Shown here one piece after another: positions 53,607-61,204 of a stretch of DNA of 62,853 bases. Source of the DNA: Hoeflea sp. (GTDB lineage Bacteria; Pseudomonadota; Alphaproteobacteria; Rhizobiales; Rhizobiaceae); NCBI RefSeq assembly GCF_030682515.1, contig NZ_JAUXOD010000026.1, positions 1-62,853 on the forward strand, written 5' to 3'. The notes below the pieces were generated by a model. It worked only from the letters and a program-made list of their open reading frames with translations, did no database searches and was not told the DNA's origin. A program made the position numbers and the translations under genes. The stretch's first letter is position 1; each line of letters starts with the position of its first letter.

Positions 53607-54088
53607 ATGCAAAGATCGACATTGCCCTGACGCTGAACGGCGAAGCGGTCACCGGGCGCGCCGAACCGCGGATGCTTGCCTCCGACTTCATCCGTGACGT
53701 GTTGCTGATGACCGGCACCCATGTCGGCTGCGAGCAAGGTGTATGCGGGGCGTGCACGATCCGGTTTAACGGCGTGGTGGCCCGATCCTGCCTGCTGTTC
53801 GCAGCCCAGCTCGACGGCGCCGTGGTCGAGACGGTTGAAAGCCTTGGCGCGCCGCATGACCTCAATGACATCCAGAAAGCTTTCCGGAAGCATCATGCCC
53901 TGCAGTGCGGCTTCTGCACGCCCGGCTTCCTCATGACCGTTTCGGAGATCCTTCAGACACTGCCGCTCTCCACCGATCATGAGATTCGCGACGCCCTGTC
54001 GGGCAATCTTTGCCGCTGCACCGGCTATGAGCACATCGTGCGCGCCGTTCGCGACCTGGTGAATCAAAGAGATGGAGTTCAGGCATGA
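53603..54088 (+). CDS. coxS: Molybdenum hydroxylase 2Fe-2S subunit (CoxS type)
   Basis: Small subunit of 161 residues with all eight cluster ligands. The plant-type ferredoxin cluster uses C43, C48, C51 and C63 (GCEQGVCGACTIRFNG); the second cluster uses C102, C105, C137 and C139 (QCGFCTPGF and LCRCTGYEH). The gene overlaps both coxM and the following metallo-hydrolase by four bases. Confidence 0.95.
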   Translation: MNAKIDIALTLNGEAVTGRAEPRMLASDFIRDVLLMTGTHVGCEQGVCGACTIRFNGVVARSCLLFAAQLDGAVVETVESLGAPHDLNDIQKAFRKHHALQCGFCTPGFLMTVSEILQTLPLSTDHEIRDALSGNLCRCTGYEHIVRAVRDLVNQRDGVQA

Positions 54089-54846
54089 AGATGCATATCC
54101 TCGACGGCGGCAGGCTGAGAATGCGGCGGCGCATCTATGTCCCGGACGCCGACAAGGCCGAGATGATCGAGTTGCCCGTGATTGCGGTCCTGTTCCGGCA
54201 TGAGAAGGGCAACATCCTCTATGACACCGGATGCCATCCATCGGTCTCGACCGCGGCCGAGACGCGCTGGGGCAAACTGGCAAGTGTCATGACGCCGATC
54301 GGCGACCATACGTCGAATGTGATAGACTCCTTGCGGGATCTGGGTCTGTCCCCCGACGACATCGACATCGTGGTCAATTCGCATTTTCATCCCGACCACT
54401 GCGGCTGCAACGAATTCTTCCGCAGCGCCCGCTTCATCTGCCACGAAGAGGAACTCAAGGTCGCCCGGGCGAGCGGCGCCGAGGCATTGGGGTATCTCGC
54501 CAGCGAATGGGACCACCCCATGGCGCTTGAGGCCGTCACCGACGGCCACGACGTGCTCGGCGATGACAAGCTCGTGGTGGTGGCCTTGCCCGGGCATACG
54601 CCGGGTCTCATCGGCCTGCATGCACGACTTGAGCGCACCGGCGCTGTTTTGCTGGTGTCTGACGCCGTCAGCCTGCGGCGCAACCTCGACCATGACGAAG
54701 TCCCGAAAAATGCGTGGAACTCCGAAGCGCTGCTGGCCAGCTACGTCCGGATCAGGACTTACGAGACGGAAGGCGCAATGATCGTCTGCGGCCACGACGA
54801 CGAACAGTGGCAAGCGCTGCGCAAGGGGGCGGACGCCTATGAATGA
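54085..54846 (+). CDS. Metallo-beta-lactamase-fold hydrolase (AHL-lactonase-like)
   Basis: Dinuclear-metal hydrolase of 253 residues of the N-acyl homoserine lactonase-like branch. The metal motif SHFHPDHCG gives H100, H102, D104 and H105; further ligands lie in LPGHTPGLIGL and LVSDAVSL, and ICGHDDEQW is the last histidine. No signal peptide. It is wedged between coxS and coxL, overlapping the first by 4 bases and the second by 8, so it is translated as part of the hydroxylase unit. A lactonase acting on the hydroxylation product is the simplest idea; quorum quenching is an alternative but is poorly supported by the context. Confidence 0.88.
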   Translation: MKMHILDGGRLRMRRRIYVPDADKAEMIELPVIAVLFRHEKGNILYDTGCHPSVSTAAETRWGKLASVMTPIGDHTSNVIDSLRDLGLSPDDIDIVVNSHFHPDHCGCNEFFRSARFICHEEELKVARASGAEALGYLASEWDHPMALEAVTDGHDVLGDDKLVVVALPGHTPGLIGLHARLERTGAVLLVSDAVSLRRNLDHDEVPKNAWNSEALLASYVRIRTYETEGAMIVCGHDDEQWQALRKGADAYE

Positions 54847-57250
54847 CGCCGCCATCCCCAAGGACACACGAAGCGCACCGGCACCCGAGACCTCACGCCC
54901 GAAATACATCGGCGAGCGGGTCCAGCGTCTTGAGGATCCGCGCCTGCTCACCGGCACCGGTCGATACACGGCCGATATCCGCTTCGAAAGAATGGCGCAC
55001 CTGGCCTTTGTCCGCTCCGATCAGGCCCATGCGCGGATACTGGGGATCGAAACAGACGATGCCGCGACCTTTCCCGGCGTGATCGCGGTGCTGACGGCGC
55101 AGGATTTCTCCGAGATCCCCGATCTCGTGGCGCCTTCGCGCATGAAGAACTATCATCCTACTCACTGCCCGGTTCTGGCACGCGACACCGTGCGCTATGT
55201 CGGTGAGCCGGTCGCGGTCGTGGTGGCGTCCGACCGATATCTCGCCGAAGACGCGGCCAATGCCATTGTTGTCGATTACGAGCCGCTCGGGGCCAGTTCC
55301 GACCCTGCAGCCGCACTGCTCGGCGACGCTGTGTTTTTGCATGACGAGGTGCCCGGCAACCTCGTTCTTGAACGGAGTTTCGCGACCGGCGACGCCGGCT
55401 CGGCCATCGCGGGCGCGGCCCATGTGGTCGAAGGCAGGTTCCGCCTGCGCCGGAAGTCGCCGATGGCGATGGAGCCCCGCGCCTATGTGGCTGACTATGA
55501 CCGCGGCCGTGACGCGCTGACGCTTTACGGAGCGACACAGATTCCCGGCGTGGTCCGGGACGAACTGGCGAAGCTTCTCAACATCGCCGGCAACCGCATT
55601 CGCGTGATCGCGCCCGATGTCGGCGGCGGATTTGGCGGCAAGGGGTCCTTGTATCCCGAAGAAATCATTGTTGCCGCCCTCGCGCGGCGCCTGGCCAGAC
55701 CCGTCAAATATGTCAGCGACCGGCTGGAGGATCTGACCTCCACCAGCCAGGGCTTCGATGAATATGTCGAAGCCAGGCTCGCTTTCGACGATGACGGCAT
55801 GTTCATTGCGCTCGACGCGGAGGTGATCGGCGACATCGGCGCCTATTCCATCTACCCTTGGACGGCGGCGCTGGAGCCGGTGCAGGTCGCAAGCTTCCTG
55901 CCCGGCCCCTACAAGACGCCGCATTACCGGGGACGGGTGCGCGGGGTCTGCACACCCAAGCCGCCGACCGGACCTTACCGCGGCGTGGGTCGGCCCATGG
56001 CGGTGTTCGCGCTCGAGCGCCTTGTCGACATGGCGGCGGAGACGCTCGACATGGACCGGGCCGAGATCCGCCGTCGCAATCTGGTGCAGCCCGACGAATT
56101 TCCCCATCGGATCGGGTCCGGCATCATCTGGAACCACTCCGGCTTCACCGAGTGTCTGGACGCCGCGGTCAAGGCGGTGGACTATTCCGGATTCAAAGAA
56201 CGTCAATTGCTGGCGCTTGAGCAAGGCCGCTGGATCGGCCTGGGCATCGGCTCCTATGCGGAACTGACCGGGATCGGCTCCCGCATTGCTGTCGCGCCGG
56301 GCATGCCGATCAACACCGGCAACGAAACCGCCACGGTCCGCATCGACGCCACCGGCGCGGTAATCGCCACCTTCGCCACGGCTTCGCACGGACAGAGCCT
56401 GGAAACGACCCTGGCGCAGATCGTTGCGGAAGAACTCGGCGTGCGGCCGCAGGACGTGCAGATCGTTCAGGGCGACACCGGCATGACCGCGCATGGGACC
56501 GGCACCTATGCCAGTCGCAGCGCGGTCATCGGCGGCGGCGCCGCGATCCTCACCACCCGCGCCCTGTTGAAGAAGGTCAAACGGGTGGCCGGCCGGCTGT
56601 TCGACGTCGACCCTGACCGCGTGGAAACCGGGGATGGCGAGATCTACGTGCCAGGCACCAACCATCGCATCGGATTCGACGAGCTGGCGCGTGCGGTCTA
56701 TTCCGATATGGCGACCCTGCCGCTGGCCGCCCGGGAGACCCTCGAATCTCAGGAAAATTATGATCCTGTTCTGGGAACAACCACCTCTTCGACGCACATC
56801 GCGGAAGTTGAGATCGATCCGGAAACATTGTCGATCCGTCTCACCCGCTTCGTCGTTGCGGAAGACTGCGGCAGGATGATCAACCCGCAGGTGGTGGATG
56901 GCCAGGTCCATGGCGGCGTCGTCCAGGGCATCGGCGTGGCGTTGCTGGAGGAGCTGGAATTCGACGCAACCGGGCAGTTGCTCTCGGCCAGCCTTGCCGA
57001 TTACCTGATCCCCACCTCAGCGGAATCGCCCCATATCGAGGTCATTCATCTCGAAACCGTGCTCCCGGACAATCCGGGCGGTTTTCGCGGCATGGGCGAA
57101 GGCGGCACCATCGGTGCGCCGGCGGCCATTGCCAATGCTGTCGCCGACGCACTGGCGCATCTTGGCATCGGGATATCGGAATTGCCGATCACACCCAGCA
57201 AGCTTCATAGGCTCATCGCCGCCAAAAATCTTACGAAGGATAGGGAATAA
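54839..57250 (+). CDS. coxL: Molybdenum hydroxylase large subunit (CoxL-like, xanthine dehydrogenase family)
   Basis: Molybdopterin-cytosine-dinucleotide-binding subunit of 803 residues. The N-terminal a/b hammerhead starts RPKYIGERVQRLEDPRLLTG. VGGGFGGKGSLYPEE is the cofactor-binding Q/K loop, and the catalytic glutamate is E754 in GMGEGGTIGAP. The active-site loop reads GPYRGVGRP (residues 378-386), like form II CoxL proteins (AYRGAGR), and not like the AYRCSFR loop with its copper-binding cysteine in true CO dehydrogenase. It should hydroxylate an aromatic, heterocyclic or aldehyde carbon with water as oxygen source. Confidence 0.93.
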   Translation: MNDAAIPKDTRSAPAPETSRPKYIGERVQRLEDPRLLTGTGRYTADIRFERMAHLAFVRSDQAHARILGIETDDAATFPGVIAVLTAQDFSEIPDLVAPSRMKNYHPTHCPVLARDTVRYVGEPVAVVVASDRYLAEDAANAIVVDYEPLGASSDPAAALLGDAVFLHDEVPGNLVLERSFATGDAGSAIAGAAHVVEGRFRLRRKSPMAMEPRAYVADYDRGRDALTLYGATQIPGVVRDELAKLLNIAGNRIRVIAPDVGGGFGGKGSLYPEEIIVAALARRLARPVKYVSDRLEDLTSTSQGFDEYVEARLAFDDDGMFIALDAEVIGDIGAYSIYPWTAALEPVQVASFLPGPYKTPHYRGRVRGVCTPKPPTGPYRGVGRPMAVFALERLVDMAAETLDMDRAEIRRRNLVQPDEFPHRIGSGIIWNHSGFTECLDAAVKAVDYSGFKERQLLALEQGRWIGLGIGSYAELTGIGSRIAVAPGMPINTGNETATVRIDATGAVIATFATASHGQSLETTLAQIVAEELGVRPQDVQIVQGDTGMTAHGTGTYASRSAVIGGGAAILTTRALLKKVKRVAGRLFDVDPDRVETGDGEIYVPGTNHRIGFDELARAVYSDMATLPLAARETLESQENYDPVLGTTTSSTHIAEVEIDPETLSIRLTRFVVAEDCGRMINPQVVDGQVHGGVVQGIGVALLEELEFDATGQLLSASLADYLIPTSAESPHIEVIHLETVLPDNPGGFRGMGEGGTIGAPAAIANAVADALAHLGIGISELPITPSKLHRLIAAKNLTKDRE

Positions 57251-57254
57251 CACC

Positions 57255-58010
57255 ATGGAATTCGGATTGAAGGACAAAGTCGCCCTCGTTACCGGCGGTG
57301 GACGCGACACCGGCGCCCACATCGCCAAGGCGCTGGCTGCCGAAGGCGCTGCCGTTGCCGTCAATTATCGCAGCTCAGCGGACGAGGCCGCCAAGCTGGT
57401 GGACGAGATCCTGGCAAGCGGCGGAAAGGCCAAAGCCTACAAGGCTGACATTGGCGACTACGAGCAGGTCAAGCGGATGGTCTCCGACCTGGTCGCGGAT
57501 TTTGGACGAATCGACATTCTCGTCAACAATGCCGGCTATGTGAAATACCAGCGTTTCGTCGAAAGCGGTCCCGCCGACTGGAAGGCGCAGATTGATACCT
57601 GTCTTTATGGCGCCCTGCACTGCTGCCACGCGGTCGCGCCTTACATGATCGAACAGAACGGCGGTCGCATCATCAGCCTCATCGGCGACAGCTCCCGCAT
57701 CGGGGAAGCCAATCTGGCATTGGCCGCCGCTGCACGGGCGGGCACCGTGGCTCTCGGCAAGTCGCTGGCGCGCGAACTGGGCCGCTCGAATGTCTGCGTC
57801 AACGCCGTCTCGCTCGGACTGGTGCAGACGGCCCACTCGGACGCGGATTTCCTCGCCAAGAACATGGAGAAGATCGTCAAGGCCTATCCGCTGCGCCGGA
57901 TCGGCACGCCTGACGACATCGCGCCTCTCGTGACATTCCTTGCATCCGAGCAAGCATCATGGATCACTGGCCAGGTGATCAGCGCCAACGGCGGCTTCAG
58001 CATGATCTGA
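57255..58010 (+). CDS. Atypical SDR-fold protein without the Ser-Tyr-Lys catalytic set
   Basis: A 251-residue short-chain dehydrogenase-fold protein. The cofactor site VALVTGGGRDTGAHIAKAL (residues 9-27) and NNAG (91-94) are normal. Aligning SLIGDSSRIGEANLALAAAARAGT (written in part) with classical SDRs puts G144, A157 and R161 where the catalytic Ser, Tyr and Lys belong. No tyrosine occurs nearby to replace it. The C-terminus (ITGQVISANGGFSMI) is standard. It could be a binding or scaffold protein, a lyase/isomerase, or use another mechanism. ATG 57255 begins the conserved domain 4 bases after coxL. Confidence 0.87.
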   Translation: MEFGLKDKVALVTGGGRDTGAHIAKALAAEGAAVAVNYRSSADEAAKLVDEILASGGKAKAYKADIGDYEQVKRMVSDLVADFGRIDILVNNAGYVKYQRFVESGPADWKAQIDTCLYGALHCCHAVAPYMIEQNGGRIISLIGDSSRIGEANLALAAAARAGTVALGKSLARELGRSNVCVNAVSLGLVQTAHSDADFLAKNMEKIVKAYPLRRIGTPDDIAPLVTFLASEQASWITGQVISANGGFSMI

Positions 58011-58034
58011 GCCAATGCTCAGGGAGGAGACAAT

Positions 58035-59576
58035 ATGATCCGGACCGATCTCATCGCACCGCTGGCCGAACTACTGCCACGCCAGGCCAGGGCTTTCGGC
58101 GCCAAGACGGCGTTTGAGGATGCCGCACGAAGCATCGACTACAGCCACTTGAACGACGAGGTCGCAGCTCTGGCCACACATTTCCGCGACCGCGGGATAG
58201 AGCCGGGCGGCACGGTCGGCATCTGGCTCCCGAACTCGGTCGACTGGGTGGTGGCGGCGCTCGCCGCCATCCGCGCGGGCGCGATCGCCGTGCCGATCGC
58301 CCATGACGCCAAGCACAATGAAATGGCCTACCGCGTTCGCGATGCAGCCATCAGCCTGATCGTCACAAGTGTCGGCAACAGCAAGGCGCTCGAGGCGCTC
58401 GGGGATGAGTGTCCAGATGCCATTATCTATGCCGACGGAGGCGACGAACCCGCCGCCTTCGCCACGCTGTGCGCCAGTCCGGCCAGGGGCGTCGAACTTG
58501 CGCAGGACGACATCGATGCGGTGTCAATGATCGTCTACACGTCGGGAACAACCGGACAGCCAAAAGGCGTCATGCTGACGACCAGATCGATGCTGTGGGT
58601 CAATGCCGCATGCTGGGCGCCGATATTCGGCCTGGGTCCGGACGACGTGGTGCTCTCGCCGCTACCGCTGTTCCATTCCTATGCCTTGAATTTCTGCGTG
58701 CTTTCGATCGTCGCCAACGGGGCAAGCGAATATGTCATGGAGCGCTTCTCGACCCAGGAGGCCTTGGCCCTTCTGGGCACCAACCGGTTCACCAAGATGC
58801 CGGGGGTGCCGACCATGTTCCACTACCTGATGCTGGCGGCCAAGGAGGCCGGGATTAACCCGTTTGAATCGGTCGATCGCTGCGTGTCAGCCGGCGCCAT
58901 CTTGCCCGCCGCGCTCAACAATCAGTTCGAGGACTATTTCGGCGTTGAACTGCTTGACGGCTACGGCATCACCGAAACATCGACCATGGTGACCATGAAC
59001 TGGCCTGGCCAAGGCCGCATCCCGGGCTCCTGCGGACTGCCCTTGCCCGGTCTTGCCGTCCGTATTGTCGATCCGGGCAGCGGCAAGGACGTGACCCAGG
59101 GCGGCGAAGGCGAACTGATCGTCCGAGGTCCCAATGTCATGAAGGGGTACCACGCCAAGCCCGATGCGACCGAAGCGGCGCTGCGGGACGGCTGGTACCA
59201 CACAGGCGATCTCGCACGCGCCAATCCCAGCGGTTTCCTCACCATTACCGGTCGGCTCAAGGAGTTGATCATCCGCGGCGGCCAGAATATCTCGCCTGCG
59301 GAAGTCGAGGAAACGGTTCAGAAAATGGAGGGCGTCATTGACTGCGCCATAGTGGGCGTCGCCCATGAGACCCTGGGCGAGGTGCCCGTGGCCTTCATCG
59401 TTGCGCGGGAAGCAATGCCTGAAATGCAGCAGGTCAAGGAGTTCTGCCTGCAAACCCTGTCCTCCTACAAGCTGCCGCATGATCTCGTCCGTATCGAGAC
59501 CATTCCGCGGACGGGATCGGGCAAGGTTCTGCGTTATCGTCTTCGCGAAATCTACGAACTCAATCAAAAGAACTAA
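58035..59576 (+). CDS. AMP-dependent acyl-CoA synthetase
   Basis: Adenylate-forming ligase of 513 residues. Key motifs: P-loop IVYTSGTTGQPKGVMLTTRS at about residues 170-189, LDGYGITETSTMVTMN, and the C-terminal lysine in IPRTGSGKVLRYRL. The ribosome site is GGGAGGAG. It would activate the carboxylic acid that the molybdenum hydroxylase then attacks as CoA thioester, as in furoyl-CoA or benzoyl-CoA-type routes. Substrate not readable from sequence. Confidence 0.92.
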   Translation: MIRTDLIAPLAELLPRQARAFGAKTAFEDAARSIDYSHLNDEVAALATHFRDRGIEPGGTVGIWLPNSVDWVVAALAAIRAGAIAVPIAHDAKHNEMAYRVRDAAISLIVTSVGNSKALEALGDECPDAIIYADGGDEPAAFATLCASPARGVELAQDDIDAVSMIVYTSGTTGQPKGVMLTTRSMLWVNAACWAPIFGLGPDDVVLSPLPLFHSYALNFCVLSIVANGASEYVMERFSTQEALALLGTNRFTKMPGVPTMFHYLMLAAKEAGINPFESVDRCVSAGAILPAALNNQFEDYFGVELLDGYGITETSTMVTMNWPGQGRIPGSCGLPLPGLAVRIVDPGSGKDVTQGGEGELIVRGPNVMKGYHAKPDATEAALRDGWYHTGDLARANPSGFLTITGRLKELIIRGGQNISPAEVEETVQKMEGVIDCAIVGVAHETLGEVPVAFIVAREAMPEMQQVKEFCLQTLSSYKLPHDLVRIETIPRTGSGKVLRYRLREIYELNQKN

Positions 59577-59588
59577 CGGGCGAGGCTG

Positions 59589-60749
59589 ATGCATCCCTTC
59601 ATTTTCAACACGACCAAATCCATTGTCCTCCGGCCCGGCGCCGCGACCGAACTCGCCGCGAGCGCGGCGGACCTCATCGGCACGCGCTGCCTGTTCATCA
59701 CCGATCCGGGCCTTCGCAGGCTCGGCCTCAGCGATGCGCCAATCGCTTCGCTGAAGACCGCGGGGATCGAGGTCACTGTCTTTGACACCGTGGAAGCAGA
59801 CCCTGGCCTGGCAACCCTTCTGGCTGCCGTGGGAGCGGGGCGTGAGGCTGATGTCACCGGCGTTGTCGGCTTCGGCGGCGGATCCTCTCTCGATGTGGCC
59901 AAGCTCGCCGCCCTGTTGCTGGGCTCCGGCGAGGACCTCGACCAGGCCTGGGGGGTCGGCAACGCCAAGGGGCCACGGCTGCCGCTCGTGCTGATTCCCA
60001 CGACGGCCGGCACCGGCTCGGAAGTCACACCGGTATCGATCATCACGGTCGGGGACGAGGAAAAGCGGGGCGTCTCCTCGCCTGTCATTCTCCCCGATAT
60101 CGCCATTCTCGATCCGAGCCTGACGCTCGGTCTGCCCGCCGACATCACCGCGGCCACCGGCGTCGACGCCATGGTGCACGCCATCGAGGCCTATGCTTCG
60201 AAAAACGCCAACAACAATCCGCTGTCGAGACTGCTGGCGCGCGAGGCGCTTCGTCTGATCGGCGCCAACATCGAGACCGCGGTGTTTGACGGCCGCAACG
60301 TCGAGGCGCGCGGCGCAATGCTGCTCGGCTCCATGCTCGCCGGACAGGCCTTCGCCAATTCGCCGGTAGCTGCCGTTCACGCGTTGGCCTATCCGATCGG
60401 CGGCACCTTCCACGTGCCACATGGTCTTTCAAACGCGCTGGTGCTGCCCCATGTGCTGCGCTTCAACGCGCCAAACGCCGGCGCGGTCTATGCGCAGATT
60501 GCGCACGACGCCTTCCCCCATCTTCCAAGGGACGCCGGGAGCCAGGCCATCTGCTCGGCCTTCATCGATGAACTCGCCGGCCTTGCCGTCAAGCTAGGCA
60601 TGAAGACACGGCTGCGCGATGTCGGCATTCCCGAAACCGCGCTCGCCAAGATGGCCTCCGACGCGATGGTGCAACAGCGTCTGCTGGTCAACAATCCACG
60701 CGAAGTCACCCAGACTGATGCGCTGGCAATTTACAGGGCGGCCTGGTGA
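59589..60749 (+). CDS. Iron-containing alcohol dehydrogenase
   Basis: Group III (Fe-dependent) alcohol dehydrogenase of 386 residues. The metal ligands are D193, H197 (GVDAMVHAIEAYAS), H264 and H278 (VHALAYPIGGTFHVPHG), and the cofactor region GGGSSLDVAKLAAL is present. Members oxidise alcohols such as 4-hydroxybutyrate, 1,3-propanediol or lactaldehyde-related compounds, or reduce maleylacetate. It lies 12 bases after the ligase, and the following thioesterase starts on its stop codon (TGATG). Confidence 0.92.
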   Translation: MHPFIFNTTKSIVLRPGAATELAASAADLIGTRCLFITDPGLRRLGLSDAPIASLKTAGIEVTVFDTVEADPGLATLLAAVGAGREADVTGVVGFGGGSSLDVAKLAALLLGSGEDLDQAWGVGNAKGPRLPLVLIPTTAGTGSEVTPVSIITVGDEEKRGVSSPVILPDIAILDPSLTLGLPADITAATGVDAMVHAIEAYASKNANNNPLSRLLAREALRLIGANIETAVFDGRNVEARGAMLLGSMLAGQAFANSPVAAVHALAYPIGGTFHVPHGLSNALVLPHVLRFNAPNAGAVYAQIAHDAFPHLPRDAGSQAICSAFIDELAGLAVKLGMKTRLRDVGIPETALAKMASDAMVQQRLLVNNPREVTQTDALAIYRAAW

Positions 60750-61189
60750 TGGCCGAGCGACAGAGCCCGTCGACGCGCCGTGATTATGCCGATTTCTATG
60801 TCATCCAGACCCGGTGGATGGACAATGATGTCTATGGCCACATGAACAATGTGGTGCATTACTCGCTGTTCGACACGGCCGTGAACGGCTGGCTGATCGA
60901 AAAAGGCCTGCTCGATCCGCGCAGAAGCGAAACCTTCGGCCTGGTGGTCGAAACCGGCTGCCGCTATTTCGCGGAGATGGCGTTCCCCGACCTGGTCACG
61001 GCCGGGATCAGAGTCACCAAGATCGGAACAAGCTCCATCCGCTACGAGGTTGGCCTCTTTGCCAATGAGGCCGAGAGCGCCGCCGCCGAGGGCTTTTTTG
61101 TCCATGTCTATGTCGACGCCACGACCCGGCGCCCGGTGCCGATCGACGCCATCCGCAGCGCCGCACTGCGGACGCTCCAAATCCGCTGA
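60749..61189 (+). CDS. Acyl-CoA thioesterase (4HBT hot-dog fold)
   Basis: Thioesterase of 146 residues. The active-site motif TRWMDNDVYGHMNNVVHYSL holds the D-x-D-x2-GHxNN pattern at residues 25-34, with the catalytic aspartate as in 4-hydroxybenzoyl-CoA thioesterase. It shares one base with the stop of the alcohol dehydrogenase gene. It would free CoA from an end product or from dead-end thioesters of the pathway. Confidence 0.9.
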   Translation: MAERQSPSTRRDYADFYVIQTRWMDNDVYGHMNNVVHYSLFDTAVNGWLIEKGLLDPRRSETFGLVVETGCRYFAEMAFPDLVTAGIRVTKIGTSSIRYEVGLFANEAESAAAEGFFVHVYVDATTRRPVPIDAIRSAALRTLQIR

Positions 61190-61204
61190 CCCGAAGGATT
61201 GCCC

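Noticed and set aside
54085-54846. Quorum-quenching AHL lactonase as main role
   Set aside because: The gene is translationally coupled to hydroxylase subunits on both sides, so a pathway role is more likely than signal degradation.
54893-56911. 672-codon open frame antisense to coxL
   Set aside because: It mirrors a strongly conserved molybdenum hydroxylase gene, has no family features and is explained by high GC and codon bias in the sense gene.
52746-57250. Aerobic carbon monoxide dehydrogenase
   Set aside because: The large subunit has GPYRGVGRP in the active-site loop and not the cysteine-containing AYRCSFR loop of true CO dehydrogenase; coxD/E/F maturation genes are also absent from the window.
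58887-60422. 511-codon minus-strand open frame opposite the acyl-CoA synthetase and alcohol dehydrogenase genes
   Set aside because: Antisense shadow crossing a gene boundary; the sense genes have intact catalytic motifs.
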